64,000 nucleotides of DNA, taken from positions 872,128 to 936,127 of the forward strand of contig BPIC01000001.1 in the NCBI GenBank assembly GCA_026003895.1. Direction: 5' to 3'. The notes below the pieces were generated by a model, which did no database searches, was not told the origin of the DNA, and worked only from the letters and a program-made list of their open reading frames with translations. The position numbers and the translations under genes were made by a program. This DNA comes from Dehalococcoidia bacterium. Lineage in GTDB: Bacteria > Chloroflexota > Dehalococcoidia > SpSt-223. Positions 54,845 to 64,000 of the stretch are shown one piece after another (position 1 is the stretch's first letter; the number at the start of each line of letters is the position of its first letter).

Positions 54845-57091
54845 CTACTTGATCGCGTAGAGCCGGCCCTCCTCGGTTGCGAGAAAGAGGAGCCCGCGCG
54901 CCAGGGCCGGCGCGACGCGGATCTTGCCGGGAAGCGCAATCTCGAGGACCTTGTCGCCTGTCGCGGCGGTAAGGACTACGAGCCGCTTGTCTTCGGAGGC
55001 CGCGTAGAGGAGGTCGCCGGCGACGATCGGTGACGCGACCGGGCCACCGAGGTTGGCCTGCCAGCGCTGCCGTCCATCAAGCGCGTGGAGCGCCGTAAGT
55101 TTGCCGTCGGTGCCTGGCACGAAGAGCAGCGCTCCCGCTGTCGCCATCGCCGACTTGACGGGCGACGCCACGTTGGCACTCCACTTGTAGCCGGGCTGGG
55201 GACCCGGCAGGCCGACTGGCAGCCCCCACAGATAGAGCTGCGCTTGGAGTTCGCGCAGTTCCCACTCGAACGGTGCGCCCTTGGCAAACGGGTCGATGGC
55301 GTGGACGATCCCGCGGTCATTCGCCACGTATGCGAATCCGCCGGCGAGCAGCGGTGGGGCGTCCACCGCGCCGCCGGTCCGGTAGACCCAACGCGCGGCG
55401 CCCGACGCGAGGTCGAGAAGATGGAGCCGTCCGTCCGCCGTGCCGGCGACGACCAGCCCGTTGCCAACCGCAAGCGGTGCCGCGATCGCTGATCCGGCGT
55501 CGTAGCGCCAGCGGAGCGAGCCGCCGGCCGCGTCCAGCGCGTACACCCCGCCATCGTGCGACGCAACAAACAGCACACCGTCGATCGCAAGCGGAGCGGA
55601 GGTGACGGGCCCGCCCGTTCGATAGTCCCAGCGCAGCCCACCGCTCGCCAGATCGAGCGCAACGACGCGGCCGTCCTTCAGGCCGAGGAAGACCAACCCG
55701 TCGGCGATGGCCGGCCCGGCTTCGATAGATCCGCTCGCCTTGTATTCCCACTTCGATTGGCCGTTGAGGGTCTCGCGCGCGACCGCTCGTCCGTCTGCGA
55801 GGCCGACGAGCACCAGCCCGCCAGCGCTCACCGGCGGCGAGGTAATGGTGGCGCCGAGGCTTTGCTGCCAGACAACCCTGCCTTCGAGCACGGTAGCCGA
55901 CTCAGCAGCGAAGGAGGTTCGCGCTGGGTTCTGTCCTGCCATCGTCCAACTGCCCGCCGGCGATGTCGTGGAAAGCGTCGAGAGCGCCGCGCCGGAAACC
56001 GCTGGGCTAGGCGGTGCGGTGAACCGGACCGCACCGAGAACGAGGAGAACGACGGCGGCGCCAGCGAGCACGGCCTCGGCTGGCCGAGAGCTGCCCCAAT
56101 GAACGAGGTCAACGAGCGAGCGCCAACCTCGTTCGGCAAACGACCGCCTCGCAGGACGGTCGGTCGGCGGGGAGGTGAGCGCCGGTGGCGGGCGAAACTC
56201 GGTCGGCAACACGCGAGGACGCTCAACCGGTGGCGGCTCCAGCACGGCCAGGTCCGACCGGCGATGATGAAGCAGCAGCGCCCGTCGTGACCGGGCTTCG
56301 ACCGGCGAGGCGACGATGTCGCGCAGGACCGTTCCGGCAGCGGCGGGCCGGTCGTCTGGGTCGTCGTTGAGCGCCGCAAGCAGGGCGTGATCGGCGGACG
56401 CCGGTAATCTCCCAACGAAGGCGCTGGGGGGCGCCGGCGGCGATCCGGGGGCCGAAGGTACCGGTGGCTGGCCGGTCAGCAGTTCGTAGAGCAGGGCGCC
56501 GTAGGCCCAGACGTCGCTTCGGGTGGTAGCCGGATCCCCGGCGCGTTGCTCCGGGGCAAGATTGAAGCGACCGGCGAGCAGCGCAGCGCGCCGATGTGGC
56601 GGCGCAAGCCAGACAAGCCGTGCCAGACCGAACTCGGCGACGACCACCGATCCGTCGGCACGGCGCAGCACGGCCGACGGGTCGAGGCCACCGTGCACCA
56701 CGCCGCGCGCGTGGGCGTAGTCCAGCGCCTCGGCCACTCCCTGCGCAATCGGCAGCACCTCGCGCCAAGGGCGCGGCCTGCCGAGCAGCGTCGAAACACT
56801 ACCGTCGGCATAGTCCTCAAAGACCAAATACGGAATGCCCCGCTCGTCGCCAACGTCAAGGAGCGGCGCGATATGGGGATGGCGCAGGTCGCGGACGGAG
56901 TGCATCATCTCGCGGAAGCGTGCCAACAGGCGGCCCTCGCCATCGAGCGGTAGGCCGTCGAGCAGCCGAAGCGCGAACACTCGATCTCCGGAGCGCACGC
57001 GATAGGCCGTGCCCAGCCCGACTGGTCCAAGCATCTCGATGACACGATAGCGGCCAATCACGCGCGGCTGCTCTCGGCGCAATCGCTCCAT
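54845..57091 (-). CDS. membrane pseudokinase with C-terminal PQQ-repeat propeller
   Basis: 748 residues. The Ser/Thr kinase fold occupies about 10-260 ([38 protein letters not shown]), but the VAIK lysine is Arg42, HRDLKPxN is HGGLDPSA (133-140) and DFG is EFG (153-155). A membrane segment lies at about 338-356 and a PQQ/PQQ-like beta-propeller at 385-748 (repeats with [18 protein letters not shown]). The propeller would be outside the cell. It is thus probably a catalytically dead receptor that signals by binding. ATG at 57091; GGAG is not seen near it. Confidence 0.88.
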   Translation of the reverse strand: MERLRREQPRVIGRYRVIEMLGPVGLGTAYRVRSGDRVFALRLLDGLPLDGEGRLLARFREMMHSVRDLRHPHIAPLLDVGDERGIPYLVFEDYADGSVSTLLGRPRPWREVLPIAQGVAEALDYAHARGVVHGGLDPSAVLRRADGSVVVAEFGLARLVWLAPPHRRAALLAGRFNLAPEQRAGDPATTRSDVWAYGALLYELLTGQPPVPSAPGSPPAPPSAFVGRLPASADHALLAALNDDPDDRPAAAGTVLRDIVASPVEARSRRALLLHHRRSDLAVLEPPPVERPRVLPTEFRPPPALTSPPTDRPARRSFAERGWRSLVDLVHWGSSRPAEAVLAGAAVVLLVLGAVRFTAPPSPAVSGAALSTLSTTSPAGSWTMAGQNPARTSFAAESATVLEGRVVWQQSLGATITSPPVSAGGLVLVGLADGRAVARETLNGQSKWEYKASGSIEAGPAIADGLVFLGLKDGRVVALDLASGGLRWDYRTGGPVTSAPLAIDGVLFVASHDGGVYALDAAGGSLRWRYDAGSAIAAPLAVGNGLVVAGTADGRLHLLDLASGAARWVYRTGGAVDAPPLLAGGFAYVANDRGIVHAIDPFAKGAPFEWELRELQAQLYLWGLPVGLPGPQPGYKWSANVASPVKSAMATAGALLFVPGTDGKLTALHALDGRQRWQANLGGPVASPIVAGDLLYAASEDKRLVVLTAATGDKVLEIALPGKIRVAPALARGLLFLATEEGRLYAIK

Positions 57092-57152
57092 GTGCCGCAG
57101 TATAGGAAGCAAGCAAGCAGCACAAAAGGAGTTATGCTCGCCGGTGAGGTCG

Positions 57153-58478
57153 CTACCCTGCGACGGTCTTGAGGACGTGCAGCGCGATTTCGCCAACGAG
57201 CTGGAGGGTTTCCGGCTGAACGAGGTGAGCTTGGTCGGTTGGCTTGTGGTAGTTCTCGTCGATGCCTGTAAAGAAGAAGATCGTCGGAACCCCCGCCCGC
57301 GAGAACGAAGCGTGGTCGCTCCCACCGCCGGCGTTGGTAACTTCCGGCAGCGTTCGGCCGAGCTCGGCGGCCTTTTCGCGCGCTGGCGTACTCAGGCGTG
57401 GAGCGCCCGCTGCCGACAAGCGCAGGTCGATGCCGACCATGTCGAGGTTGATCATCCCGACGATGCGTGCTCGCTCGGCCTCTGTCAGGCGTTGAACGTA
57501 GGCGCGGCTGCCGAACAGCCCGTTCTCCTCGGCGCCAAAAAGGATGAAGCGGAGTTCGGCGCTTGTGGGGACACCCGCCATCACTCGCGCCAGCTCAAGG
57601 GTCACAGCAGAGCCCGAGGCGTTGTCGTTTGCGCCCGGCGATCCTTCGACGGAGTCCAGATGGCCCCCGACGACAAGAATACTCTCACCGCTGCCCGGCC
57701 GCGACGCGATGACATTTTCGCTGCGAATGGTTTCCGGCTGGGCGTCAACGACCAACGACGCGATCACCCGACCGGCTCTCGCTTGGTCCACCAGTCGACG
57801 GCCGTCGTCGCGCGAGATAAGGACCGCTGGGACCGACGCTGCTTGGGCGAGCGATGGCTGAATGAACCCCGCCTCGTTGTTGTAGACGATAACGCCGACG
57901 GCGCCAGCGAGCGTCGCGCGCTCGACCTTCTCTTGAAACGTGATCTGGCCGCGCTCGATGAGCGCGATCGCGCCGGCGACCTCGGCGGGCAGCTCGCCGT
58001 CGCGACCGAGGCCGGCGTGCACGAGCGGGGCGGTCACTTCCCCACTGCCCGAGTTCGTCATCGCAACCGCTTCGAGCTCGGCGGGCGCCGGCGAGACGAT
58101 GCGTGCCTCAAGCCGCCGCACTCGAAATTCATCGAAACTGAACGCCTGCCGCTCGACGCGGTAGCCCATTGCGCGGAATTGCTCGGCCGCCCATTCGGCA
58201 GCGCGGCTGTAGCCCATCGAGCCGGCCGGTCGCGGCCCGATTGTCGTCGCGAGATGCTCGACGAGGCGCAACGCCCGTTCCCCCGAGAACGCGGGATCGG
58301 CCGCCGTGCCGACCGACGGCGGTGCTAGCGAAGCGGGCGGCGCGGCGGTGGGCACGGCCTGCGCTGCCGGCGCAACGGGCGATGGTGGCTGAGGCGACGC
58401 CAGCCGGCAGGCCGAGAGCAGGGACACGAGGAACAGAGCGAGAACGAGCGAGAGCGCCGAGACGCGAAGACGAGCCAT
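57153..58478 (-). CDS. secreted M28-family zinc aminopeptidase (lipoprotein)
   Basis: 441 residues. Signal with lipobox (LVSLLSAC), a PA insert ([20 protein letters not shown]) and the M28 core: [20 protein letters not shown] (zinc His and Asp), [11 protein letters not shown] (catalytic Glu pair), [10 protein letters not shown] and late ENYHKPTDQ (zinc His). It should release N-terminal amino acids outside the cell. ATG 58478 is chosen over GTG 58481 (GGAGT upstream). Confidence 0.92.
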   Translation of the reverse strand: MARLRVSALSLVLALFLVSLLSACRLASPQPPSPVAPAAQAVPTAAPPASLAPPSVGTAADPAFSGERALRLVEHLATTIGPRPAGSMGYSRAAEWAAEQFRAMGYRVERQAFSFDEFRVRRLEARIVSPAPAELEAVAMTNSGSGEVTAPLVHAGLGRDGELPAEVAGAIALIERGQITFQEKVERATLAGAVGVIVYNNEAGFIQPSLAQAASVPAVLISRDDGRRLVDQARAGRVIASLVVDAQPETIRSENVIASRPGSGESILVVGGHLDSVEGSPGANDNASGSAVTLELARVMAGVPTSAELRFILFGAEENGLFGSRAYVQRLTEAERARIVGMINLDMVGIDLRLSAAGAPRLSTPAREKAAELGRTLPEVTNAGGGSDHASFSRAGVPTIFFFTGIDENYHKPTDQAHLVQPETLQLVGEIALHVLKTVAG

Positions 58479-58563
58479 CACACTCCTACCGGGCCAGACG
58501 ACGTGGCGTGTTCAACTAGTGTACCCGCCGTCTCGCGGTTTCACGAGTTTTCTGTCGACTCGA

Positions 58564-61053
58564 TCAGCGGGCGTCGCTGGGCTCGAATCCTGCCAAGTCT
58601 GCGAGATCGACGGCCAAAAACCGATCGAGCAACCGCCGTCGCCAGATGGTGTAGAGAATGGTGGCCCACGTCGCGACGATGAGCGCAAGCAGTGCATGCT
58701 CCCACAGCGTGAGCTGGGGCATCTCGAGGAGCCAGCCGAAGCCCGGCACGGTGAGGACGACCGCGTAGGCGGCAAGCAGCAGCACCGCGAGCAACGCGGG
58801 GCGCCGGTCCCCGGTGTAGCGCGCCGCGACGGCGAGCCAAGGAACCGGCGGTTTGAGGAAGACCAGCAGCACGAGGCCGCAAAGGACGGTAAAGGTGACG
58901 ATCGCCGCCTGAGCGTAGGGAACCGCGAGGTCGGCCGTCTGATCGGGCGACAGCTCAGGCTGCGCCGTTTGGACCGTGGCGAAGCCCATCAGGAGGAACA
59001 TGATGTAGACGAGGAGCCCGGCGAGTGACAGGGTGAGCGCAGCGGGGATGATGAAGTAGAGAAGCGGGCGGATGTGCTGTCCCTTGACGACGGGCCCCGG
59101 CTGCGCCCACGCCGCCAACGCCAACGTCGGCAGTCCTACCGTGAACAGAGTCGAAATGGAGGCCGTTTTCGGCGTAAAGGGAAAGCCGCCGACGATAGCC
59201 GTCGAAATGATGAGGAGCGCGAAATAGGCGACGCGGGTGAGGAAGAGGCGTAGAACGTCCTGCATCCCGTTGAGAATGCGCTGTCCCTCGCGTACCGCCG
59301 GTGCAAGCGCGGCGAACGAACTCCCGAGCAGCACGATATCGGCTACGGCCCGCGTCGCTTGGCTTCCACTTTCCATCGCGATCCCAAGGTCCGCCTTTTT
59401 CAACGAAAGGACGTCGTTGACGCCGTCGCCGATCATCGCGACGTAGAAGCCCCGCCGCTTGAGGGCGTCGACGAGGCCTTCCTTTTGCTGCGGTGTAATC
59501 CGCCCAAAGATCGTCCCTTCAACCGCTACCGTTTCGAGTTGGGCGGGACTCATGCCTGCCAGTTCGAGGCCCGAGACGAGTCGAACGTCATGTTCCAAAC
59601 CAGCTTGGCGGGCGAGCGCTGCTACCGTCTCGGGGTTGTCGCCGGAAATGATTTTGACCCGGACGCCCGATTCGGCGAACTGACGGAGGGTCTCCTTCGC
59701 CTCTGGCCGCAGCTCATCGGAAAAGCCGAGCACGCCAATCGGCTCGAGGCCGGCAGGAAGCACAGGCTGCCCGCGAGAATCGTGGAGCGACCCGCTGCGT
59801 TGCCGTGCGAACAGGAGAACGCGCAGTCCCCGGGCTGACCAGTCGGCGACGGTTGCTGCAGTCGGGTCGGCAGCGAGGGCCGGCCGCAGCATTTCTGGCG
59901 CCCCCAGAACATAGGCAGTGCCATCGATGACGAGCCCGCTCCATTTCCGTTCAGAGGAGAACGCCACCTCCTCAGACACTGGCTTCGCCTCGCCCGGGCA
60001 TGCCGCGGCGATCGCCTCGCTCGTCCGGTTTCCGCTGCTGGCGCTCGCCACAACGATCCCCAGCAACCGGCGCACCTCGTCCTCATCGATACCCACTGCC
60101 TCGATCCGGTCGAACAGAATCCGGTTCGCCGTCAATGTTCCGGTTTTGTCGAGGCACAGGACGTCGACGTTCGACAGCGACTCAATGGCGTTCGCTTGCT
60201 GGACGAGCGCGCCTCGGCCTGCGATCCGTACTGCTCCCGCGGCGTAGGCGACGGCAATCGCTAAGAACAGCCCATTCGGCACGAGGCCAAAGATGACCAC
60301 CGATGCCTGGACACTTTGGAGGACGGGAATTTCTGCCAGCACCGCATTGACGACGAGCAAGATCTCGAAATAGACGACGATCAGCAGCAACACCCGGACG
60401 ACGAGGTGGATTTTGCGCTGGAGCGGGGTGAGCACCCTCCGAAACGCCTTCGCGCCCGCGGTCAGTGAATTGGCGAAGCTTTCCGCGCCCACCTTGGTGG
60501 CCAGATAGCGCCCTGCGCCGTTGACGACGAACGAGCCGGACAGCACGGCATCGCCCGCCGACTTGGGCACGAGATCGGATTCGCCGGTGAGCAGCGACTC
60601 GTCCACGTCGATGCGGCCGTCGCTTGCGAACACGCCGTCAACGACGATCTGGTCGCCGGGTCCGACGGCGAGCAGGTCGCCAAGGACGATTTCTGCTGGG
60701 TCGACCTCACGCTCAACGCCGTCGCGCACAACGGTCGCCTTCGGGCGGGTGAGCAGTGCGATCCGGTCGAGCGTGCGCTTAGCACGCACTTCTTGAACGA
60801 CCGAGACGATGACATTGACGAGGATGACGCCTACCGAGACGAGCGCGTCGGTCACTCGTCCGAGCAGGACGAGTGTCAGGCCGAGACCGAACAGGACGTT
60901 GTTGATGAACGTGAAGACGTTGTCGCGCAGGATCTGACGGTAGGACCGGCTCGATGCGATCGCAACGTCGTTTCCAAGGCCGGCAGCCCGGCGCTGGGCT
61001 GCCTCCTCGGTGGTCAAACCAGTGAGCGGTGTCTCCGGTGTAACGGTAGTCAT
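58564..61053 (-). CDS. HAD-IC P-type cation ATPase, CtpE-like
   Basis: About 829 residues from ATG 61053; no strong ribosome site, and a TTG at 61101 is also in frame. N-terminal GLTTEEAAQRRAAGLGNDVA, TGES (DESLLTGESDLVPKSAGDAV), phosphorylation motif VLCLDKTGTLTANR, nucleotide-binding region and MIGDGVNDVLSLKKADLGIA hinge, with eight to ten membrane segments. The layout and ordering resemble mycobacterial CtpE, a calcium importer. The PEGL motif of CtpE is NGLF here. Ion therefore uncertain. Confidence 0.88.
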   Translation of the reverse strand: MTTVTPETPLTGLTTEEAAQRRAAGLGNDVAIASSRSYRQILRDNVFTFINNVLFGLGLTLVLLGRVTDALVSVGVILVNVIVSVVQEVRAKRTLDRIALLTRPKATVVRDGVEREVDPAEIVLGDLLAVGPGDQIVVDGVFASDGRIDVDESLLTGESDLVPKSAGDAVLSGSFVVNGAGRYLATKVGAESFANSLTAGAKAFRRVLTPLQRKIHLVVRVLLLIVVYFEILLVVNAVLAEIPVLQSVQASVVIFGLVPNGLFLAIAVAYAAGAVRIAGRGALVQQANAIESLSNVDVLCLDKTGTLTANRILFDRIEAVGIDEDEVRRLLGIVVASASSGNRTSEAIAAACPGEAKPVSEEVAFSSERKWSGLVIDGTAYVLGAPEMLRPALAADPTAATVADWSARGLRVLLFARQRSGSLHDSRGQPVLPAGLEPIGVLGFSDELRPEAKETLRQFAESGVRVKIISGDNPETVAALARQAGLEHDVRLVSGLELAGMSPAQLETVAVEGTIFGRITPQQKEGLVDALKRRGFYVAMIGDGVNDVLSLKKADLGIAMESGSQATRAVADIVLLGSSFAALAPAVREGQRILNGMQDVLRLFLTRVAYFALLIISTAIVGGFPFTPKTASISTLFTVGLPTLALAAWAQPGPVVKGQHIRPLLYFIIPAALTLSLAGLLVYIMFLLMGFATVQTAQPELSPDQTADLAVPYAQAAIVTFTVLCGLVLLVFLKPPVPWLAVAARYTGDRRPALLAVLLLAAYAVVLTVPGFGWLLEMPQLTLWEHALLALIVATWATILYTIWRRRLLDRFLAVDLADLAGFEPSDAR

Positions 61054-61156
61054 CGGGCGGGGAGGATAACGCACTGACGCCTCGACGCGGAGTGGCTTCA
61101 AAACGAAAAGGCGGGCGTGTCACGTACGCCCGCCCCCGGACTGGCCCCGCTGGGGG

Positions 61157-62455
61157 CTAGCCGATCGTCACAACATTGGCCGTGCAGACCGTCCCGCCGA
61201 CGAGGAAGTTGAAATTGAAGGTGCCAGGGGCGCCGATCTGCGCCTGCCAGCGCCAGATGTATCCCTTGCCGCCCCCGGACACGCCCAGGAAGCGAGGGCT
61301 CCCGGGGCCCTGGACCGAAACGTTCACTGACGGCCGCGACGACGTCACCGCGATGGTGAAGATTTGATTGACCCCCGGCCGCCCGGGCTCAAAGCTCATC
61401 TGCTCATCACCCTGACACGCGGCTGGTTGCGGCGGCGCCCACGGGTTCCACCACCAAGGATACGGGTTGTAGGGCTGATACGGGCGGTGGTGGTAGAAGC
61501 CCGGCGCATAGGGCGCATACGGATAGGTGTAGGGCGCGTAAATGCCATAGACGTAGTACGGATAGACCATCGGCCGAGGATAGTAGGCGTACGGCTGATA
61601 CCACGCGCCCCAGTAGTAATTCGTGGGGTAATAGGGCAGGGAGCGCACCGTCGGCGGCGCGTAGTACGGGTAGTAGGGCATGTAGTAGTAGGGTTGCGGG
61701 AGCGTTACCGCCGCGTACGGGTAGTAGCCGCCCATGCCCCGGCTCAGTTCTTCGGCAGTGGCGGGGGTCGCCGCGCCGGAGGGCACGAGGCCCGCTGCAC
61801 CAAGCATGTCGCCGGCGTTCGGGACGATGACCGCGCCCGCCGGGGCGAAGCTCGTCTCGAACTTCCATTGCTGCAGCGCCAGCCGCTCGGTTCGAAGCGT
61901 TACCACTGGACCGAAATCTTCGAGAGCGACCGGCAGGCCGAAAATTGTCGCTGCGTTTGGCACGGCGCTGTAGGCGGCCGCGATTTCGCTGTTTGCCGCA
62001 AGCAACTCAGCGGTCGGCTGACCCGCTGATGGAAGCGCGTAGGTCGACGTCAGCCAATCGTCCAAACCGGCTTCGGCCAGCAAACCGGTCACGCTAGTAA
62101 CTTGAACGCCGGTCTCCGGGCGCCATTCGAGCACACCGCGTTGAAACGCCTGAACGACGGCATCGTCGAGGACGAACCGCTGCGTCACCGGATAGCCCAG
62201 TGCGTCGACGCCGCCCAGCCGGCGAAAGGCGTTGTAGAAGGGGATGCCGCCCGTGTCGAGAACCGCAAAGCCGGTGCCCGCTGGGGAGTCGCCCCGAGTC
62301 TGGGTAAAGAACCAACCGCCCTGAATAGCCCAGTCGTCTCCGGCTGCGGCCTCTGTTCCCCGCGGCGCAACGCTGACGAGCAGCGCGACGAGCACTGCAA
62401 GGGAGAGGACGGTTTGGAGGGCGCGGCGCGCATGTCCTGACCAACCGAGTCGCAT
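61157..62455 (-). CDS. secreted Tyr/Pro-rich surface protein
   Basis: 432 residues from ATG 62455 (GGAGG six bases away). A signal peptide (VLSLAVLVALLVSVAPRGTE) is followed by a repeat-like region (GGWFFTQTRGDSPAGTGFAV; YNAFRRLGGVDALGYPVTQR; GLPVALEDFGPVVTLRTERL) resembling LGFP/NlpC-type cell-wall-binding repeats. Residues about 240-342 are extremely Tyr/Pro/Trp-rich (QPYYYMPYYPYYAPP; PYPWWWNPWAPP). A C-terminal beta domain has two cysteines. Function is not known; it may bind polysaccharide or form an adhesive coat. Confidence 0.75.
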   Translation of the reverse strand: MRLGWSGHARRALQTVLSLAVLVALLVSVAPRGTEAAAGDDWAIQGGWFFTQTRGDSPAGTGFAVLDTGGIPFYNAFRRLGGVDALGYPVTQRFVLDDAVVQAFQRGVLEWRPETGVQVTSVTGLLAEAGLDDWLTSTYALPSAGQPTAELLAANSEIAAAYSAVPNAATIFGLPVALEDFGPVVTLRTERLALQQWKFETSFAPAGAVIVPNAGDMLGAAGLVPSGAATPATAEELSRGMGGYYPYAAVTLPQPYYYMPYYPYYAPPTVRSLPYYPTNYYWGAWYQPYAYYPRPMVYPYYVYGIYAPYTYPYAPYAPGFYHHRPYQPYNPYPWWWNPWAPPQPAACQGDEQMSFEPGRPGVNQIFTIAVTSSRPSVNVSVQGPGSPRFLGVSGGGKGYIWRWQAQIGAPGTFNFNFLVGGTVCTANVVTIG

Positions 62456-62634
62456 CGGCAACCTCCTGTCTGTTCCGGTCTTCAGTTTGGTTCAGCCACC
62501 AGCCGGAACGGATCTGGTCCAACCTCAATCTGCGGCGCCCTCCCGCGCGCCGGCTCCGATAACCGAGCGCGACAGGGAGCCCCTCACTGACCCTATCGGC
62601 TCCCGACCGCGTTTTGGCCAGCCTGCCTGGCTTT
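62456..62634 (-). promoter_or_regulatory. long structured 5' leader of the Tyr/Pro-rich gene
   Basis: About 180 bases of untranslated RNA with a strong GGGAGCC/GGCTCCC stem (around 62575-62605) and further GC-rich inverted segments. I match it to no known riboswitch. The rest of the 62.46-62.93 kb gap holds no convincing gene. Confidence 0.45.
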
Positions 62635-62640
62635 TTCGAC

Positions 62641-62668
62641 ATTGTACATCGGTCAACTAGGCTGTCAA
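62641..62668 (-). promoter_or_regulatory. sigma-70 promoter
   Basis: TTGACA (62668-62663), 16 bases, TACAAT (62646-62641) on the minus strand. Near-consensus; it drives the long-leader transcript of the Tyr/Pro-rich protein. Confidence 0.75.
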
Positions 62669-62874
62669 GATGCCGAACGACGAGACCGAGTGTCTAGTAG
62701 GCGCCTGCGCCGCTGACCACAAGATCCCGTGGTTGCTCGTCAAGTGTACCCGGCTTCAGCGTAGCGAGCGGCGGACCCTGCTCGGTACATGGGGCAGTCC
62801 TTGCGGAGTTCGGAGAGCGGCAACTGCCGCCTCACCGCGTCGCGGGCAGACGACGGAGCGAGGCCAAGATGACT

Positions 62875-62907
62875 ACCCCGCTCCGAGTGAGCAGACTGGA
62901 GCGGGGT
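62875..62907. terminator. strong hairpin terminator
   Basis: ACCCCGCTCC, a 13-base loop, GGAGCGGGGT: a perfect 10-bp stem 25 bases after the Dabb gene stop. The following minus-strand bases (AGTCATCTT) are only modestly T-rich. Confidence 0.65.
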
Positions 62908-62931
62908 GAACGGAGGTGCGGGAACGAGCTC

Positions 62932-63231
62932 TCAGCTCTCGATGTCGAACAACATGATCGAGTCGGGCTGTCCGGCGGAGGCGGGGCGAAGCACGCTGAC
63001 AAGCGCCTTGTGCAAGTCGTGCGGCTCGTACTGGTTCTTGCCCTCCCGATCGTCGAAGGTGATGATGCAACCGAAGTCGAAGCCGAGGGGACGTGGGCCG
63101 ACGTTTTCGCCGGCGTGGACCTTGCGCACCGACTCGATGCCCTCGAGACCATAGCAGGCCTGCTTGAGGGCTTGCTTCTCCTCGTCGGTAATCCCTTCTT
63201 TGAACTTCACCAGGATGATGCGGCTGTACAC
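62932..63231 (-). CDS. Dabb (stress-responsive A/B barrel) family protein
   Basis: 99 residues from GTG 63231 after GGAGGAAC. YSRIILVKFKEGITDEEKQA, ESVRKVHAGENVGPRPLGFD and CIITFDDREGKNQYEPHD-LH match the dimeric Dabb fold (residue pattern of Stress_responsive alpha-beta barrels). Function in members is unknown or polyketide cyclisation. It is 70 bases after etfA and may be co-transcribed. Confidence 0.87.
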   Translation of the reverse strand: MYSRIILVKFKEGITDEEKQALKQACYGLEGIESVRKVHAGENVGPRPLGFDFGCIITFDDREGKNQYEPHDLHKALVSVLRPASAGQPDSIMLFDIES

Positions 63232-63300
63232 ACGTTCCTCCGCGGTTTCGTCATCCGGCGCGCCGGATGCGGGCGGCGTCCGGTGGACGCCGCGCCCATC

Positions 63301-64000
63301 CTACATCATTGCCTTCAGCTCTTTGGTGAGGGCGGGGATGATCTTCTTCCAATCGCCCTCGACGCCAAACCGTGCCTGTTTGAAGATCGCCGCCTCCGGG
63401 TCCTTGTTGATGGCAACGATCGTCTTGGCACCGCTACAGCCCGCCATGTGCTGCACCGCACCGGAGATGGCAACAGCGATGTACAGGTCCGGCGAGACGG
63501 TCGTGCCGGTCAGCCCGATCTGCATATGCGTCGGGACCCATCCTGCGTCGACCGCCGCGCGGCTTGCGCCGACGGCGCCGCCCAGCACTTCGGCCAGCTC
63601 TTCCAACTGGCGCCAGTTCTCCTTCGCTTCGCCGATGCCACGTCCGCCGGAGACGATGCGCGTCGCATCTTGCAGCTTGGGACCGCTCGCCCGCTCCTTT
63701 TGCTGATCGATGACCTTCACCGGCCCTTCGCTCACCGTGACCGAAACGGGCACCACGTTGCCTTGCCGGCTCGGATCAGGCGTGAGCGGCTCCTGCGTCT
63801 TGCCGCGGATGGTGAACATTTGCGGCGTCCCCTCGGGCAAGACTTCCGCCATGGCGCTGCCGCCGTAGACGGGCCGGCTGGCGATCACCTGACCGTTCTC
63901 GACCTTGAGGTCGATCACGTCATTGGCCAGGCCGACGCCGCGGCGGAAGGCGAACCGCGGCGCGAGATCCAACGTCACCAGCGACTTGCTGAACAGCACC
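63301..64000 (-). CDS. etfA: electron transfer flavoprotein subunit alpha, 5' partial
   Basis: The C-terminal 233 residues of EtfA; the frame is open to the window edge. The FAD-binding domain is diagnostic: ATRIVSGGRGIGEAKENWRQ, AEVLGGAVGASRAAVDAGW, QIGLTGTTVSPDLYIAVAIS and GAVQHMAGCSGAKTIVAINK. With EtfB it carries electrons from acyl-CoA dehydrogenases to the quinone pool, consistent with the acyl-CoA genes of the window. etfB would lie upstream, outside. Confidence 0.95.
   Translation of the reverse strand, partial: VLFSKSLVTLDLAPRFAFRRGVGLANDVIDLKVENGQVIASRPVYGGSAMAEVLPEGTPQMFTIRGKTQEPLTPDPSRQGNVVPVSVTVSEGPVKVIDQQKERASGPKLQDATRIVSGGRGIGEAKENWRQLEELAEVLGGAVGASRAAVDAGWVPTHMQIGLTGTTVSPDLYIAVAISGAVQHMAGCSGAKTIVAINKDPEAAIFKQARFGVEGDWKKIIPALTKELKAMM

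Noticed and set aside
62670..62909. 79-residue plus-strand frame
   Set aside because: It runs into the hairpin terminator and lacks a start signal or motif.
1..64000. CRISPR arrays, insertion sequences, integrase or phage genes
   Set aside because: No regularly spaced repeats, transposase motifs or terminal inverted repeats were seen anywhere in the window.

Overview
The window is high-GC (by eye about 63-66%), densely coded DNA with short intergenic gaps, GTG and TTG starts, and many genes of a heterotrophic aerobe. The mixture of orphan family-5 solute-binding lipoproteins, a UGSC-family selenoprotein, a protoglobin, a GNAT/ADP-forming acyl-CoA ligase fusion, a CtpE-like P-type ATPase and secreted Thr/Pro-rich proteins best fits a Chloroflexota relative (Thermomicrobia- or Dehalococcoidia-like). 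That placement is an inference; there is no rRNA here to confirm it.

Layout. 1-6 kb: an XRE/PBP-domain regulator leaving the window, then three tandem enoyl-CoA hydratase genes of which two are frameshifted, a frameshifted membrane protein, DinB, FAH and universal-stress genes. 6-20 kb: a GNAT/acyl-CoA ligase, a COG2187/COG0645-type kinase, a MarR-protoglobin operon, hydrolases, accA, and an ECF sigma with a probable anti-sigma. 20-25.4 kb (minus strand): tRNA-Thr, tuf, rpmG, secE, nusG, rplK, rplA, then an L10 leader RNA and a single frame that fuses rplJ to rplL; rpoBC does not follow. 25.6-34 kb: CoA-ester lyase, LysR, a chelatase-like protein, and an operon ending in a gene with an in-frame TGA that is best read as selenocysteine. 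34-49 kb: AraC, FMN-binding proteins, a 1348-residue secreted protein, an amidase, a methyltransferase, an ABM/Rieske operon with PadR, malQ, a GlcG-like protein. 50-64 kb: ispG, phosphohexomutase, acs, a membrane pseudokinase with a PQQ propeller, M28 peptidase, P-type ATPase, a Tyr/Pro-rich secreted protein, Dabb and the C-terminal part of EtfA.

Most notable: (i) a UGSC-family selenoprotein (29.05-31.0 kb operon) with Sec in a U-A-T-C motif and a perfect hairpin at bacterial-SECIS distance; (ii) the same 16-bp palindrome ATGTCAGGATTGACAT upstream of that operon and of the ABM/Rieske operon 15 kb away, in both cases covering the -35 hexamer, which suggests a shared regulon with possible redox or heme themes; (iii) an L10-L12 fusion that keeps an internal Shine-Dalgarno and start for free L12; (iv) a MarR regulator with a four-cysteine tail controlling a protoglobin; (v) a pseudokinase-propeller receptor.

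Caution: at least a dozen single-base frame breaks, several in 4-5 base homopolymers, are scattered over the window. They look more like sequencing or assembly indels than decay, although the 1.9-4.1 kb stretch could be truly decaying.
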